Assembly (NCBI GenBank): GCA_934230115.1
Contig: CAKQEI010000070.1
Location: 1-12,751, forward strand
DNA length: 12,751 bases
Direction: 5' to 3'
DNA from: an uncultured Prevotella sp.
Lineage (GTDB): Bacteria > Bacteroidota > Bacteroidia > Bacteroidales > Bacteroidaceae
The notes beneath the pieces were generated by a model, which saw nothing but the letters and a program-made list of their open reading frames with translations, had not been told where the DNA came from and searched no databases. The position numbers and the translations under genes were made by a program. Below, in pieces: positions 1-7,803 of this stretch (its first letter is position 1; every line of letters starts with the position of its first letter).

Positions 1-215
1 AATTATGCGCTGTTATGTGCATAAATATTTAAATCTCTGTTAATTTTATTCAAAAATTTATTATAGCTCATATTTAAAATGTTTAGGTGTGCAAATTTAC
101 TAATAATCCGTCAAAATGCACACCCAACAACGCATATACAGCATGTTTTTTAACAAATATTTTAGGATTATTGATTAATAACTTGTCATGCATAAAGATA
201 TTGCAATGGTATAAG
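1..215. other. AT-rich gap without a supported gene
   Basis: This stretch lies downstream of the ilvC terminator and is very AT-rich, with no convincing coding region on either strand. Two things can be seen in it. An 8-bp inverted repeat (GGTGTGCA at 86-93, TGCACACC at 117-124) is separated by 23 nt. A TAAATTTG box on the minus strand (92-99) fits the Bacteroidetes -7 consensus, but no -33 TTTG lies at the usual spacing. It may be the upstream region of a leftward gene beyond the window, which cannot be tested here. A 22-codon minus-strand ORF (71 down to 3) has no recognisable features. Confidence 0.5.
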
Positions 216-265
216 AAAAAAAATCGAGCAGAAGGGCGGCTTTTCAGCTGTTCCTTCTGCTCGAT
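216..265 (-). terminator. Intrinsic terminator after ilvC
   Basis: A 13-bp perfect stem (ATCGAGCAGAAGG at 223-235 with CCTTCTGCTCGAT at 253-265) can be extended inward by GCGGCT/AGCTGT pairing. On the minus strand it is followed directly by eight U residues (216-223, the last base shared with the stem). It lies about 40 nt past the ilvC stop codon, so it closes the branched-chain cluster. Stem and U tract are read directly from the sequence. Confidence 0.93.
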
Positions 266-305
266 TAGAGGATATTATTTATCTAATAAGGTTATGCGCT
301 GCGTT

Positions 306-1355
306 TTACTTGGCCTCGTTCTCAGGACGGAGCTGGCGAACGGTTTCGGCAGCACGCCACATTTCCATGTCGTGCATGGCCTTGAGCTCGGCGTTGAGCT
401 TCTCGCGGTAGTCGGCCTTAGAGTTGGAGTCGATGGAAATCTGAGCCTCGTTGCCGGTCTTTACAGAGAGGTAGAGCCACTCCATAACTGGCTTGATGGC
501 CTCGCGGAAACGTGGAGCCCAATCCAAGGCACCGCGCTGGGCTGTGGTAGAGCAGTTGGCGTACATCCAGTCCATACCCTTCTCGGCGAAGAGAGGCATA
601 AGGCTCTGGGTGAGCTCCTCAACGGTCTCGTTGAAAGCCTCTGAAGGAGAGTGGCCGTGCTCGCGGAGCACCTCGTACTGAGCCTCGAGCAAGCCCTCGA
701 TGGCTCCCATCAATGAGCCGCGCTCGCCTGTAAGGTCGGAAGTTGCCTCGCGCTGGAATGTGGTCTTGAAGAGGTAGCCTGCACCGATACCGATACCGAA
801 GGCGATGGTCTTCTCCTCGGCCTTGCCCGAGTGGTCCTGATAAACGGCGTAAGAGCAGTTAAGACCGCGGCCCTCGAGGAACATTGTGCGGAGCGATGTG
901 CCCGAACCCTTAGGAGCAACCATGATGACGTCGACGTCGGCAGGAGGCACTACGCCTGTGCGGTCGTTCCAGTTGATGGCAAAACCGTGAGAATAGTAGA
1001 GGGTCTTGCCCGGTGTGAGATATTGCTTGATTTTCGGCCATACTGCTATCTGACCTGCGTCGGAGAGAAGCATGCAGATGATGGTGCCCTTCTGGGCAGC
1101 CTCCTCAACGGAGAAGAGTGTCTTGCCCGGAACCCATCCGTCGGCAACAGCCTTGTCGTATGTCTTGCCCGGACGCTGACCCACGATGACATTGAAGCCA
1201 TTGTCGCGGAGGTTGCCAGCCTGACCAGGTCCCTGAATACCGTATCCCAAAATGGCAATCGTTTCGTTTTTCAGAACTTCACGTGCTTTTTCCAATGAAA
1301 ACTCTTTGCTGGTGACTACTGTCTCTACAACGCCACCGAAATTCATTTGTGCCAT
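306..1355 (-). CDS. ilvC: Ketol-acid reductoisomerase
   Basis: Converts acetolactate or acetohydroxybutyrate to the dihydroxy acid, using NAD(P)H and Mg2+, in valine, leucine and isoleucine synthesis in the cytoplasm. The 349-residue protein has an N-terminal Rossmann domain with GYGIQGPGQA at 37-46, SHGF at 122-125 and APKGSG at 147-152. An all-helical C-terminal domain contains ATSDLTGERGSL at 204-215, where D207 and E211 match the usual metal ligands, ETVEELT at 243-249 and CSTTAQRG at 268-275. Several motifs differ from the E. coli-type enzyme: GPGQA for GHAQA, SHGF for AHGF, PKGSGT for PKGPGH. I believe this is the usual Bacteroidales form. ATG is the first codon and no Shine-Dalgarno is evident. 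It is the last gene of the ilv cluster, has its own promoter about 120 nt upstream, and may also receive read-through from the thioesterase gene. Confidence 0.97.
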   Translation of the reverse strand: MAQMNFGGVVETVVTSKEFSLEKAREVLKNETIAILGYGIQGPGQAGNLRDNGFNVIVGQRPGKTYDKAVADGWVPGKTLFSVEEAAQKGTIICMLLSDAGQIAVWPKIKQYLTPGKTLYYSHGFAINWNDRTGVVPPADVDVIMVAPKGSGTSLRTMFLEGRGLNCSYAVYQDHSGKAEEKTIAFGIGIGAGYLFKTTFQREATSDLTGERGSLMGAIEGLLEAQYEVLREHGHSPSEAFNETVEELTQSLMPLFAEKGMDWMYANCSTTAQRGALDWAPRFREAIKPVMEWLYLSVKTGNEAQISIDSNSKADYREKLNAELKAMHDMEMWRAAETVRQLRPENEAK

Positions 1356-1477
1356 ATTACAATGTGTTTTAATGCAGCCGTATGAAAGCGACCGCGGGTT
1401 TAAATTATATATTTCCTTTTATTAGTTGTTTCTATGAAAACAGGGGCTGAGGTGTTATTTTGTTTCTTTTACGAGTG

Positions 1478-1508
1478 CAAAGGTAATAAATTACAAGTAA
1501 TCTGCAAA
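1478..1508 (-). promoter_or_regulatory. Bacteroidetes-type promoter of ilvC
   Basis: On the minus strand a -33 TTTG (1505-1508) and a -7 TACCTTTG (1478-1485) are separated by 19 bp, a close match to TTTG-N19/20-TAnnTTTG. It lies in the gap just after the thioesterase stop codon (1517). Transcription should start near 1471, giving an untranslated leader of about 115 nt. That leader contains no ATG and no clear hairpin, so there is no sign of a leader peptide. Confidence 0.75.
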
Positions 1509-1516
1509 TTTTTCTA

Positions 1517-2287
1517 TCACTTTTTTACAAATTTAAGTTTACATCTGCACACTTCCTTCTTTTCTGTGCCATTATCCGAGGATTTGAGCACCATAATGTC
1601 GTATTCTTCGTCGGAACGCTGCTCTACGGCGAAGTGCAGGGTGTCGCCAAAATATGATTCTGCCACGTAGGCTATGTCGATACGTTGCAAACGGTAGGTT
1701 TTAAACCATGAGAGTGGCCACATGTCAAGTATATGCTCGATATATTTTACGGAGTTGATGTGTCCGTTGACGTCGACGTCGCTGTAGTGTGTGGCGACGG
1801 ACTGGCGTATCTCGGCGTCCTTTGCCACCTTCACGCGCTGGAAGGGAGTTATGGGGCACGGCTCCTCGGATTCGATGTAGCGTGTGATGAGTCCGTCGCG
1901 CTCCTGGAGTATGTCGACGGGCTGTCGGGTACGGGTGTCGATCATCGCCCAGATGCTGCGTCCGTAGCCAAGGACATTGCCGTTGCTGCCGAGGATGGCG
2001 AAGTTGCGGCTGGTGAAGAACTTCATGACGTTCTCCACCCACGTGTCGACGGTGATGCGCTCGTAGGCCACGGGCATTTCGTTCATCTCGATGACGAAGC
2101 GCGAGAGCACCCACGTCTTGTGCACGGAGTTGAGATAGTCCATGCCGTAGCCGCGCTCGTTGCTGTGGAAGTCGGCTGCATTGAGGAGGTGGTTGCCAAG
2201 ATGGCCTATGAAGATGTGGTTGGAGAAATCACAATGAAAGGGTTCGACGAGGAAGTTGTAACTTCCGATTTTGCTTAATAGATCCAT
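1517..2287 (-). CDS. Acyl-ACP thioesterase (FatA/FatB-like, double hotdog)
   Basis: Likely hydrolyses acyl-acyl carrier protein to free fatty acid. At 256 residues it fits the bacterial members of the plant FatA/FatB family, with two tandem hotdog domains (about 1-140 and 150-256). The diagnostic segment is DVDVNGHINSVKYIEHILD at 170-188, equivalent to the plant stretch that supplies catalytic Asn and His, here N174 and H176. The later plant Y-R-R-E-C motif reads Y-V-A-E-S (207-211), so the Cys position is Ser while Glu210 is kept. The ATG start gives an N-terminus beginning directly at the first hotdog. There is no signal peptide, so it is cytoplasmic. It sits between ilvN and ilvC, with a 200-nt repeat-containing gap upstream and no promoter of its own that I can see. 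Its place in the ilv cluster suggests a link to branched-chain fatty acid metabolism, which is inference. The natural acyl substrate cannot be read from sequence. Confidence 0.9.
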   Translation of the reverse strand: MDLLSKIGSYNFLVEPFHCDFSNHIFIGHLGNHLLNAADFHSNERGYGMDYLNSVHKTWVLSRFVIEMNEMPVAYERITVDTWVENVMKFFTSRNFAILGSNGNVLGYGRSIWAMIDTRTRQPVDILQERDGLITRYIESEEPCPITPFQRVKVAKDAEIRQSVATHYSDVDVNGHINSVKYIEHILDMWPLSWFKTYRLQRIDIAYVAESYFGDTLHFAVEQRSDEEYDIMVLKSSDNGTEKKEVCRCKLKFVKK

Positions 2288-2340
2288 TTTATTTTAATTA
2301 TTAGATATTACTTTTTCTTGTCACGTTTCATTAATTATAT

Positions 2341-2386
2341 ATTGGGTGGAGAAGTTTTTATAGTTTGTCAAACCCCTCCACCCAAT
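2341..2386. repeat. Inverted repeat upstream of the thioesterase gene
   Basis: An 11-bp perfect inverted repeat (ATTGGGTGGAG at 2341-2351, CTCCACCCAAT at 2376-2386) encloses a 24-nt loop that holds a smaller GTTT/AAAC stem. On the minus strand it would form an RNA hairpin in the ilvN-thioesterase gap. No U tract follows it in that direction, so it is not a convincing terminator. It could stabilise or process the polycistronic mRNA. The GGGTGGAG core resembles the CCCCACCC elements at 9988 and 12661. Confidence 0.7.
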
Positions 2387-2396
2387 TTAACATTTA

Positions 2397-2494
2397 ATAC
2401 TCAACATTGAACAATTCAAAACTCAACATTGAATAATTCCTCATCGCCAAAGGCGACAATTCAACATTCAACACTCAACATTCAACATTCAATA
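2397..2494. repeat. Low-complexity repeat array with one hairpin
   Basis: A run of short units such as TCAACATT, CAAAACTC and CAACATTCAA fills the gap after ilvN. It is interrupted at 2444-2456 by a GC-rich hairpin, TCGCC-AAA-GGCGA. Only one orientation (CAAAAC on plus) is present here, unlike the two larger arrays. The array reaches into the ilvN stop codon, whose TGA is part of the TTGAATGTTGAA unit on the minus strand. Confidence 0.8.
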
Positions 2495-3019
2495 AATGTC
2501 CTTGTTCTTATGCAAATACTCCGACACTGGCTCGTCGACGCTGCGCGTTACGGCGACGCGTCCCGAGCGTGAGTACTGGAGCAGGCAGCCGAAGGAGTTG
2601 AGCGAGTTGAAGAGGTTCTGCACGTCGTCGGTTAGTCCGGCAATCTGCACGGTGGCGTAGGTGGGGTTCACCTCCATCATGCGCGCTCCGCTGCGTCGGA
2701 TGACGCGCGACACCTCTGGGTTCTCCATCATCACGGGAGTGGAAATCTTGTAGATGGCAATCTCGTGGATGAAGAGCTCGTCGTCGAGATAGTAGTCGGC
2801 CTTTATGACGTCGATTTTGCGCTCTATCTGCTTTGTAATCTTCTTTATCTGCTCCTCGTCGCTCCAAGCCGTGATGGTGTACTTATGAATGCCCTTGATG
2901 CTTGAAGCCGACACGTTAATACTCTCTATGTTGACCTGCTGGCGTGTGAACACGGCGGTAATCTGGTTGAGGATACCGGCTATGTTCTCAGAGTAGACCA
3001 GCAATGTGTAAAGTTCCAT
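2489..3019 (-). CDS. ilvN: Acetolactate synthase small (regulatory) subunit
   Basis: Regulatory subunit of acetohydroxyacid synthase. It binds the large subunit and confers activation and, in known members, valine feedback inhibition. The N-terminal ACT domain is clear: SENIAGILNQITAVFTRQQ at about 10-28, then NIESINVSAS, with the GILNQ glycine in the position that contacts effector in the family. A C-terminal domain of about 90 residues follows, with RSGARMMEV at about 110-118. The length of 176 residues is normal. I chose the ATG at 3019; an in-frame TTG three codons upstream is a weaker candidate. It follows ilvB with a 30-nt AT-rich gap, so the two subunits are co-transcribed. The stop codon lies inside a repeat array. 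Confidence 0.93.
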   Translation of the reverse strand: MELYTLLVYSENIAGILNQITAVFTRQQVNIESINVSASSIKGIHKYTITAWSDEEQIKKITKQIERKIDVIKADYYLDDELFIHEIAIYKISTPVMMENPEVSRVIRRSGARMMEVNPTYATVQIAGLTDDVQNLFNSLNSFGCLLQYSRSGRVAVTRSVDEPVSEYLHKNKDIY

Positions 3020-3049
3020 ATTCTTCAATTAATAATTAATAGCCAATAA

Positions 3050-4759
3050 TTAAAAACTAACAGAAAGCAGCATTTCGTCCACACTCTTTCCCGGAGGCGT
3101 CATCGGCATTACGTTGTCCTCCTCCTTCACGGCACACTCGAGAATGTAGGGGCCGGGAGTGGCGAGCATACGCTCGATGGCAGAGTGGAGGTCGGCACGC
3201 TCAATGACAACATCGTAGTTGAGATGATAGCCGCTGCATATCTGGCGGTAGTCGGGGTTGAGCATACGGGTGAACGACTTGCGGTGGTTGAAGAACATGT
3301 CCTGCCACTGGCGCACGTTGCCAAGATAGTTGTTGTTCATCAGAATCACCTTAACCGGGGCTTGCTGCTCCATGATGGTGCCAAGCTCCTGGATGCTCAT
3401 CTGGAAACCGCCGTCGCCTGTGAAGAGACAGATGGTGCGGTCGGGAGTGCCGAATGTGGCGCCCACGGCTGCTGGCAGACCGAAGCCCATTGTGCCAAGA
3501 CCGCCACTGGTGACGACGCTGAGCTTGCGCTTGAACTTGAAGTAGCGGCAGGAGAACATCTGGTTCTGACCCACGTCGTTGACAAGCACCGCCTCGCCAT
3601 TGGTGGCTTCGGCCACGGCGTTGACAATCTCGCCCATGAGGAGGGGTCCGTCCTGGGGATGGATGGCAGGCTCGATGACCTGCTCAGTCTCCTGCTCAAG
3701 ATAGGGCTTGAAACCCTCAATCCACTGCGTGTGCTGATTTTTGTTGAGCAGACGGGTGATGGCAGGGAGCGACATCTTGCAGTCACCAACAACGGATACG
3801 TCGGTCTTGACGTTCTTGTCGATCTCCACGTTGTCGATGTCGAGATGGATTATCTTGGCCTGCTTGGCGTAGGTGTCGAGACGACCCGTGACACGGTCGC
3901 TGAAGCGCATACCGATGGCTATGATTACGTCGGCCTGCTGAGTCATGACGTTGGGCGCATAGCTGCCGTGCATACCGAGCATTCCCATGTTGAGGGGATG
4001 GTCGGAGGGAAGGGCCGAGAGTCCGAGCAAGGTGCGGGCTGCGGGGATGTCGGCTTTCTCAAGGAATTCAAGAAGCTCGTTCTGTGCTCCGCCAAGCTCC
4101 ACGCCATGACCCACGAGGGCGAGCGGACGCTCTGCCTTGTTGATAAGCTCGGCAGCAGCAGCCACATGGTCGTCCTGAATCTTGGGATAAGGCTCGTAGC
4201 TGCGCACGGATGTAACCTTGGCTGGCTGCCACTCGCACTTGTCTACCTGGGCACTCTTGGGGAAGTCGAGCACCACCGGACCCGGACGGCCCGTACGGGC
4301 GATGTAGAAGGCACGGCTCACAGCCCAGGCGATGTCCTCGGGGCGGCGAATCTGATAGCTCCACTTGCTGATAGGCTGGGCAAGACCTACGAGGTCGACC
4401 TCCTGGAAGGCGTCGGTGCCAAGCGCGCTAACGCCCACCTGTCCGGCAATGACTATGATAGGTGTGGAGTCGATCATGGCGTCGGCAACACCAGTAAGGG
4501 TGTTGGTAACGCCCGGACCGCTTGTCACCAAGCACACGCCCACCTCGCCGCTGACGCGTGAAAAACCTTCGGCGGCATGGGCAGCCGCCTGCTCGTGGCG
4601 CACAAGAATGTGGTTGAACACCTTGTTGTCGCCGCGTGTATAGTCGTAGAGAGCATCAAACACCGGCATTATGGCTCCGCCGGGATAGCCGAATATTGTC
4701 TTCACTCCCTCGTTCTGAAGAGAGCGCATGAGAGCTTCTGCTCCTGTTATCTGTTCCAT
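3050..4759 (-). CDS. ilvB: Acetolactate synthase large (catalytic) subunit
   Basis: Thiamine diphosphate enzyme that condenses two pyruvates to acetolactate, or pyruvate with 2-oxobutyrate to acetohydroxybutyrate, the first common step to branched-chain amino acids. At 569 residues it has the full three-domain layout: N-terminal pyrimidine-binding domain with catalytic Glu56 in HEQAAAHAAEG (55-65), central FAD-type domain (about 195-345), and C-terminal pyrophosphate-binding domain with the thiamine motif GDGG (448-451) through NNN (475-477). The biosynthetic rather than catabolic type is supported by GTDAFQEVD (114-122) and the adjacent small-subunit gene. The ATG start is fixed by an AGGAG nine bases upstream. 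The gap to the ilvD stop is 27 nt, indicating one transcript. Confidence 0.97.
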   Translation of the reverse strand: MEQITGAEALMRSLQNEGVKTIFGYPGGAIMPVFDALYDYTRGDNKVFNHILVRHEQAAAHAAEGFSRVSGEVGVCLVTSGPGVTNTLTGVADAMIDSTPIIVIAGQVGVSALGTDAFQEVDLVGLAQPISKWSYQIRRPEDIAWAVSRAFYIARTGRPGPVVLDFPKSAQVDKCEWQPAKVTSVRSYEPYPKIQDDHVAAAAELINKAERPLALVGHGVELGGAQNELLEFLEKADIPAARTLLGLSALPSDHPLNMGMLGMHGSYAPNVMTQQADVIIAIGMRFSDRVTGRLDTYAKQAKIIHLDIDNVEIDKNVKTDVSVVGDCKMSLPAITRLLNKNQHTQWIEGFKPYLEQETEQVIEPAIHPQDGPLLMGEIVNAVAEATNGEAVLVNDVGQNQMFSCRYFKFKRKLSVVTSGGLGTMGFGLPAAVGATFGTPDRTICLFTGDGGFQMSIQELGTIMEQQAPVKVILMNNNYLGNVRQWQDMFFNHRKSFTRMLNPDYRQICSGYHLNYDVVIERADLHSAIERMLATPGPYILECAVKEEDNVMPMTPPGKSVDEMLLSVSF

Positions 4760-4768
4760 AATAGTTTT

Positions 4769-4773
4769 CTCCT
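4769..4773 (-). promoter_or_regulatory. Shine-Dalgarno site of ilvB
   Basis: The minus strand reads AAAGGAGAAAACTATT just before the ilvB ATG, giving AGGAG with a 9-nt spacer. Other starts in this window lack such a site, as is usual in Bacteroidetes, so this one stands out. It may help keep catalytic subunit synthesis high within the operon. Confidence 0.5.
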
Positions 4774-4786
4774 TTGCTTCGTTTTT

Positions 4787-6586
4787 TTAGATTATTCTCA
4801 CTCCACCCTTATCAGCCGAGCTCACGCTCTGGGCGTAGGCACGCAAGGCCTTGCTCACATGACGGTCGCGGGTGAGAGGCTGCTGCGGACGCGAGGCAAG
4901 CTCCTCGTCGCTGAGCTTGACGTTGATTGAGCGGTTGGGAATGTCTATCTCGATGATGTCGCCATCCTTTATCTTGCCGATGTTGCCGCCTGCAGCCGCC
5001 TCGGGCGAGATGTGGCCAATGCTAAGACCCGATGTGCCGCCAGAGAAGCGTCCGTCGGTGATGAGGGCGCACTCCTTGCCGAGGTGCATACTCTTGATGT
5101 AAGAAGTTGGATAAAGCATCTCCTGCATTCCCGGACCGCCCTTAGGACCCTCGTGGGTGATGACTACGCAGTCGCCACTCTTGATCTTGCCGCCGAGGAT
5201 GCCCTCGCAAGCAGCCTCCTGAGAGTCGAACACCTTGGCAGGTCCGCTGAACTTCCAGATGGAGGGGTCGACGCCAGCGGTCTTCACCACGCAACCGTCC
5301 TGTGCGATGTTGCCAAAGAGCACGGCGAGTCCGCCATCCTTGGTGTAGGCGTGGGAGAGCGAGCGGATGCAACCATTCTCGCGGTCGGTATCGAGCGACT
5401 TCCACTGTGCGTCCTGACTGCCCATCTGTGTGGAGAACTTGCGGCCCGGAGCACTGTGGTAGATGCGGTCGGCCTCAGCCGAAATCTTTTCGCCGGTGAT
5501 ATCGTATTCGGCCATTGCCTGGGCAAGAGTCATGCCGTCGACACGCTTCACGTCGCCATGAATCAGTCCGCCACGGTTGAGCTCGTTGAGAATGCCGAGT
5601 ATGCCGCCTGCACGGTTGCACTCCTGCACGCTGTACTTCTGTGTGTTGGGCGAGAGTTTGCAGAGACATGGCACGTGGCGGCTAAGCTTGTCGATGTCGG
5701 CCATGGTGAACTCTGTCTCAGCCTCCTGGGCAATGGCAAGCAGGTGGAGCACGGTGTTGGTGCTTCCGCCCATTGCTATGTCGAGAGTCATGGCGTTGAG
5801 GAAGGCGTCGCGGGTGGCAATGCTGCGGGGCAAGACGCTCTCGTCGCCGTCCTGATAGTAGGCAAAGGCGTTCTTGACAATCTGTCGGGCGGCTGCCTTG
5901 AAGAGCTCTATGCGGTTCTTGTGGGTGGCGAGGATTGTGCCGTTGCCTGGAAGAGCCATACCGATAGCCTCGGTGAGCGAGTTCATGGAGTTGGCTGTGA
6001 ACATGCCCGAGCAGCATCCGCATCCAGGACATGAGCACTTCTCAATCTGCTCAAGGTCGTCGTCGGAGACGGTTTTGTCGGCACCCTTGACCATGGCCGT
6101 GATGAGGTCGGCATTCTCGCCGTTCCATCGTCCAGCCTCCATAGGTCCGCCAGAGCAGAACACGGTGGGGATGTTAAGGCGCATGGAGGCCATGAGCATA
6201 CCGGGAGTTATCTTGTCGCAATTGGAAATGCAAATCATAGCATCAGCCTTATGGGCGTTGACCATGTATTCCACGGAGTCGGCAATAATGTCGCGCGACG
6301 GTAGGGAATACAACATGCCGTCGTGTCCCATGGCAATGCCATCGTCGATGGCTATGGTGTTGAACTCGGCAGCATAGCAACCCATGCTTTCTATCTCTTT
6401 TTTCACAATCTGTCCAATCTCATGCAGATGTGTGTGACCCGGCACAAACTGTGTGAACGAGTTGACAATAGCAATAATGGGCTTGCCAAACTGTTCATGT
6501 TTCATACCTGCGGCGACCCAAAGAGCGCGGGCTCCTGCCATACGGCGGCCTTCGGTACACACTGCGCTTCTTAACTGATGTTTCAT
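4787..6586 (-). CDS. ilvD: Dihydroxy-acid dehydratase
   Basis: Iron-sulfur dehydratase that converts dihydroxyisovalerate and dihydroxymethylvalerate to the 2-oxo acids, the third step of branched-chain amino acid synthesis. It is 599 residues from the start chosen here. IlvD/Edd family motifs are intact: [11 protein letters not shown] near the N-terminus, the cluster Cys in [15 protein letters not shown] (about 119-133), a second Cys-rich site [17 protein letters not shown] (about 186-202), [12 protein letters not shown], and the C-terminal [21 protein letters not shown] prefer the ATG at 6586 (MKHQLRS) because relatives begin this way; an ATG at 6592 would add Met-Gln. It is the first gene of the ilv operon, with a promoter 80 nt upstream. 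No leader peptide or terminator lies between promoter and start. Confidence 0.96.
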   Translation of the reverse strand: MKHQLRSAVCTEGRRMAGARALWVAAGMKHEQFGKPIIAIVNSFTQFVPGHTHLHEIGQIVKKEIESMGCYAAEFNTIAIDDGIAMGHDGMLYSLPSRDIIADSVEYMVNAHKADAMICISNCDKITPGMLMASMRLNIPTVFCSGGPMEAGRWNGENADLITAMVKGADKTVSDDDLEQIEKCSCPGCGCCSGMFTANSMNSLTEAIGMALPGNGTILATHKNRIELFKAAARQIVKNAFAYYQDGDESVLPRSIATRDAFLNAMTLDIAMGGSTNTVLHLLAIAQEAETEFTMADIDKLSRHVPCLCKLSPNTQKYSVQECNRAGGILGILNELNRGGLIHGDVKRVDGMTLAQAMAEYDITGEKISAEADRIYHSAPGRKFSTQMGSQDAQWKSLDTDRENGCIRSLSHAYTKDGGLAVLFGNIAQDGCVVKTAGVDPSIWKFSGPAKVFDSQEAACEGILGGKIKSGDCVVITHEGPKGGPGMQEMLYPTSYIKSMHLGKECALITDGRFSGGTSGLSIGHISPEAAAGGNIGKIKDGDIIEIDIPNRSINVKLSDEELASRPQQPLTRDRHVSKALRAYAQSVSSADKGGVRII

Positions 6587-6666
6587 TTGCATATTGTTTA
6601 CGTATTTATCTATTTCTTTTATGTTCTTGTATAAAGTGTCCTGAATTATTACACGATATATTAATG

Positions 6667-6700
6667 CAAAGGTAATTAGAATTTATATAACTGACAACAA
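6667..6700 (-). promoter_or_regulatory. Bacteroidetes-type promoter of the ilvDBN operon
   Basis: On the minus strand TTG (6695-6697, within TTGTTG at 6695-6700) is followed after 20 bp by TACCTTTG (6667-6674), matching TAnnTTTG. The -7 octamer is identical to that of the ilvC promoter. Transcription should begin near 6660, about 70 nt before ilvD. The strand contains no ATG between this box and the ilvD start, so leader-peptide attenuation is not supported here. Confidence 0.75.
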
Positions 6701-6800
6701 TTTTAAAGTGAAAATTACGATTTTAAAAATAAATGTAGTCAAAAAAGAGGAGAACAGTTACATATTAACACATATACAAAGGGTTGCAAGTGGATAAATG

Positions 6801-7778
6801 CTACATGCGGAATGTTGCCACAAGGGGCAGATGGTCGCTAAACCCGTTGTTGTAGCGTGGTCCTATATAATTGCGGCGCGGCTTCACTCCGCCGTACTGT
6901 CCGTCGGGCTCGATGAGGAAGTTGGCATCGTTGACATTGCAACCGACGACGAGAGGGAGGAGCTTGCGGCTGACAATGATGTGGTCGAGACTTGACCACT
7001 CGCCTTTGTAGCGATAGGTGCCTTTGGCTCCGTTGCGCCCAGTGGCATTGGAGGAAATGTCGGTCATGTCTTTGCTGCACAAGAGCTGAAGGCTTGAGGA
7101 ACGGGTGTAGTCGTTGAAGTCGCCAGCAATGATTATCTTGGCGTCGGGCGACACATTATTATATATAGAGTCGACAATTGCCGCCACTCTGCTTGCCGCC
7201 GCCATGCGGAATGGACGCGAACTACGCTCCCCTCCGCGTCGGCTGGGCAGATGGACAGCCACTACATGCAGTGTGTCGCCAGAGGCTATGATGCCCTCGG
7301 CATAGAGGATGTCGCGGGTGGGACGCATTCCCTTTATCGGGTTCACCCTGACGCTGTGGCTCTTGACAAGACGGAAGGAAAGGGGCGAATAAAGAAGTGC
7401 CACATCGATGCCACGCTCGTCGGGCGAATTGGTCATGACGTATTCATAACGGGCGTTGCGGAGCAAGCTGCGCTTGGTGAGGTCGTGGATGACGCTGTCA
7501 TTTTCCACCTCGCAGAGGGCGACAAGGTCGGGCAATTGCCAGGACTGGGGCTTGGAGTCGCCATTAGGTTGTTCGCTAATTTGCGGCTCGCCACAAGAAA
7601 TAATCGTCTGCCCCACCCTATTCAGCTTCTGCCAATAGCGGGTGGGGGTCCAACGGTAGGAGCCTTCGGGTAGAAACTCCGTATCATTCTTGAGAGAGTC
7701 GTGGCGACAGTCGAAAAGATTCTCGCAGTTGAGCTCGACGAAGGTGAAGAGGGAAAGGAGGAGAAGGGGTAGAGTCAT
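6801..7778 (-). CDS. Endonuclease/exonuclease/phosphatase family protein
   Basis: A metal-dependent phosphodiesterase of the DNase I/exonuclease III fold. Motifs appear in family order: NCENLFD (17-23, metal Glu19), ALCEVEN (87-93, Glu90), RGIDVALLY (122-130), VHLPSRRGG (175-183, catalytic-type His176), AGDFND (218-223), SLDHIIVS (263-270) and GFSDHLPL (312-319, the C-terminal Asp-His pair). All catalytic residues seem present. The first 12 residues (MTLPLLLLSLFT) are strongly hydrophobic and run straight into the first core strand. Export or membrane attachment is possible, but a typical signal peptide with a cleavage spacer is not evident. An in-frame TAA two codons before the ATG fixes the start. 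The substrate (nucleic acid, phospholipid or phosphoester) is unknown. It is separate in function from its neighbours and has its own promoter. Confidence 0.85.
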   Translation of the reverse strand: MTLPLLLLSLFTFVELNCENLFDCRHDSLKNDTEFLPEGSYRWTPTRYWQKLNRVGQTIISCGEPQISEQPNGDSKPQSWQLPDLVALCEVENDSVIHDLTKRSLLRNARYEYVMTNSPDERGIDVALLYSPLSFRLVKSHSVRVNPIKGMRPTRDILYAEGIIASGDTLHVVAVHLPSRRGGERSSRPFRMAAASRVAAIVDSIYNNVSPDAKIIIAGDFNDYTRSSSLQLLCSKDMTDISSNATGRNGAKGTYRYKGEWSSLDHIIVSRKLLPLVVGCNVNDANFLIEPDGQYGGVKPRRNYIGPRYNNGFSDHLPLVATFRM

Positions 7779-7803
7779 AGTCTGTTACTAATTAGTTAGG
7801 CTA

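Noticed and set aside
3..71. 22-codon minus-strand ORF as a second leader peptide
   Set aside because: It has no run of one amino acid type, no terminator is visible after it within the window, and the upstream box lacks a -33 partner.
87..644. Plus-strand ORF of 185 codons overlapping ilvC
   Set aside because: It runs antisense through the ilvC coding sequence and its terminator, and shows no family resemblance. ilvC on the minus strand is certain.
2341..2386. Terminator between ilvN and the thioesterase gene
   Set aside because: The 11-bp stem is real, but the minus strand continues ATATATAATTAATG rather than a U tract, and no promoter is seen for the thioesterase gene downstream.
2397..2494. 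CRISPR array
   Set aside because: The repeats are 7-8 bp low-complexity units without regular unique spacers of constant length, and no cas genes are present.
3185..4561. Long plus-strand ORF of 458 codons opposite ilvB
   Set aside because: A mirror ORF caused by the GC-rich codon pattern of ilvB; its translation has no recognisable domain, and ilvB motifs are complete on the other strand.
5012..6034. Plus-strand ORF of 340 codons opposite ilvD
   Set aside because: Antisense shadow of a fully conserved ilvD reading frame with no independent support.
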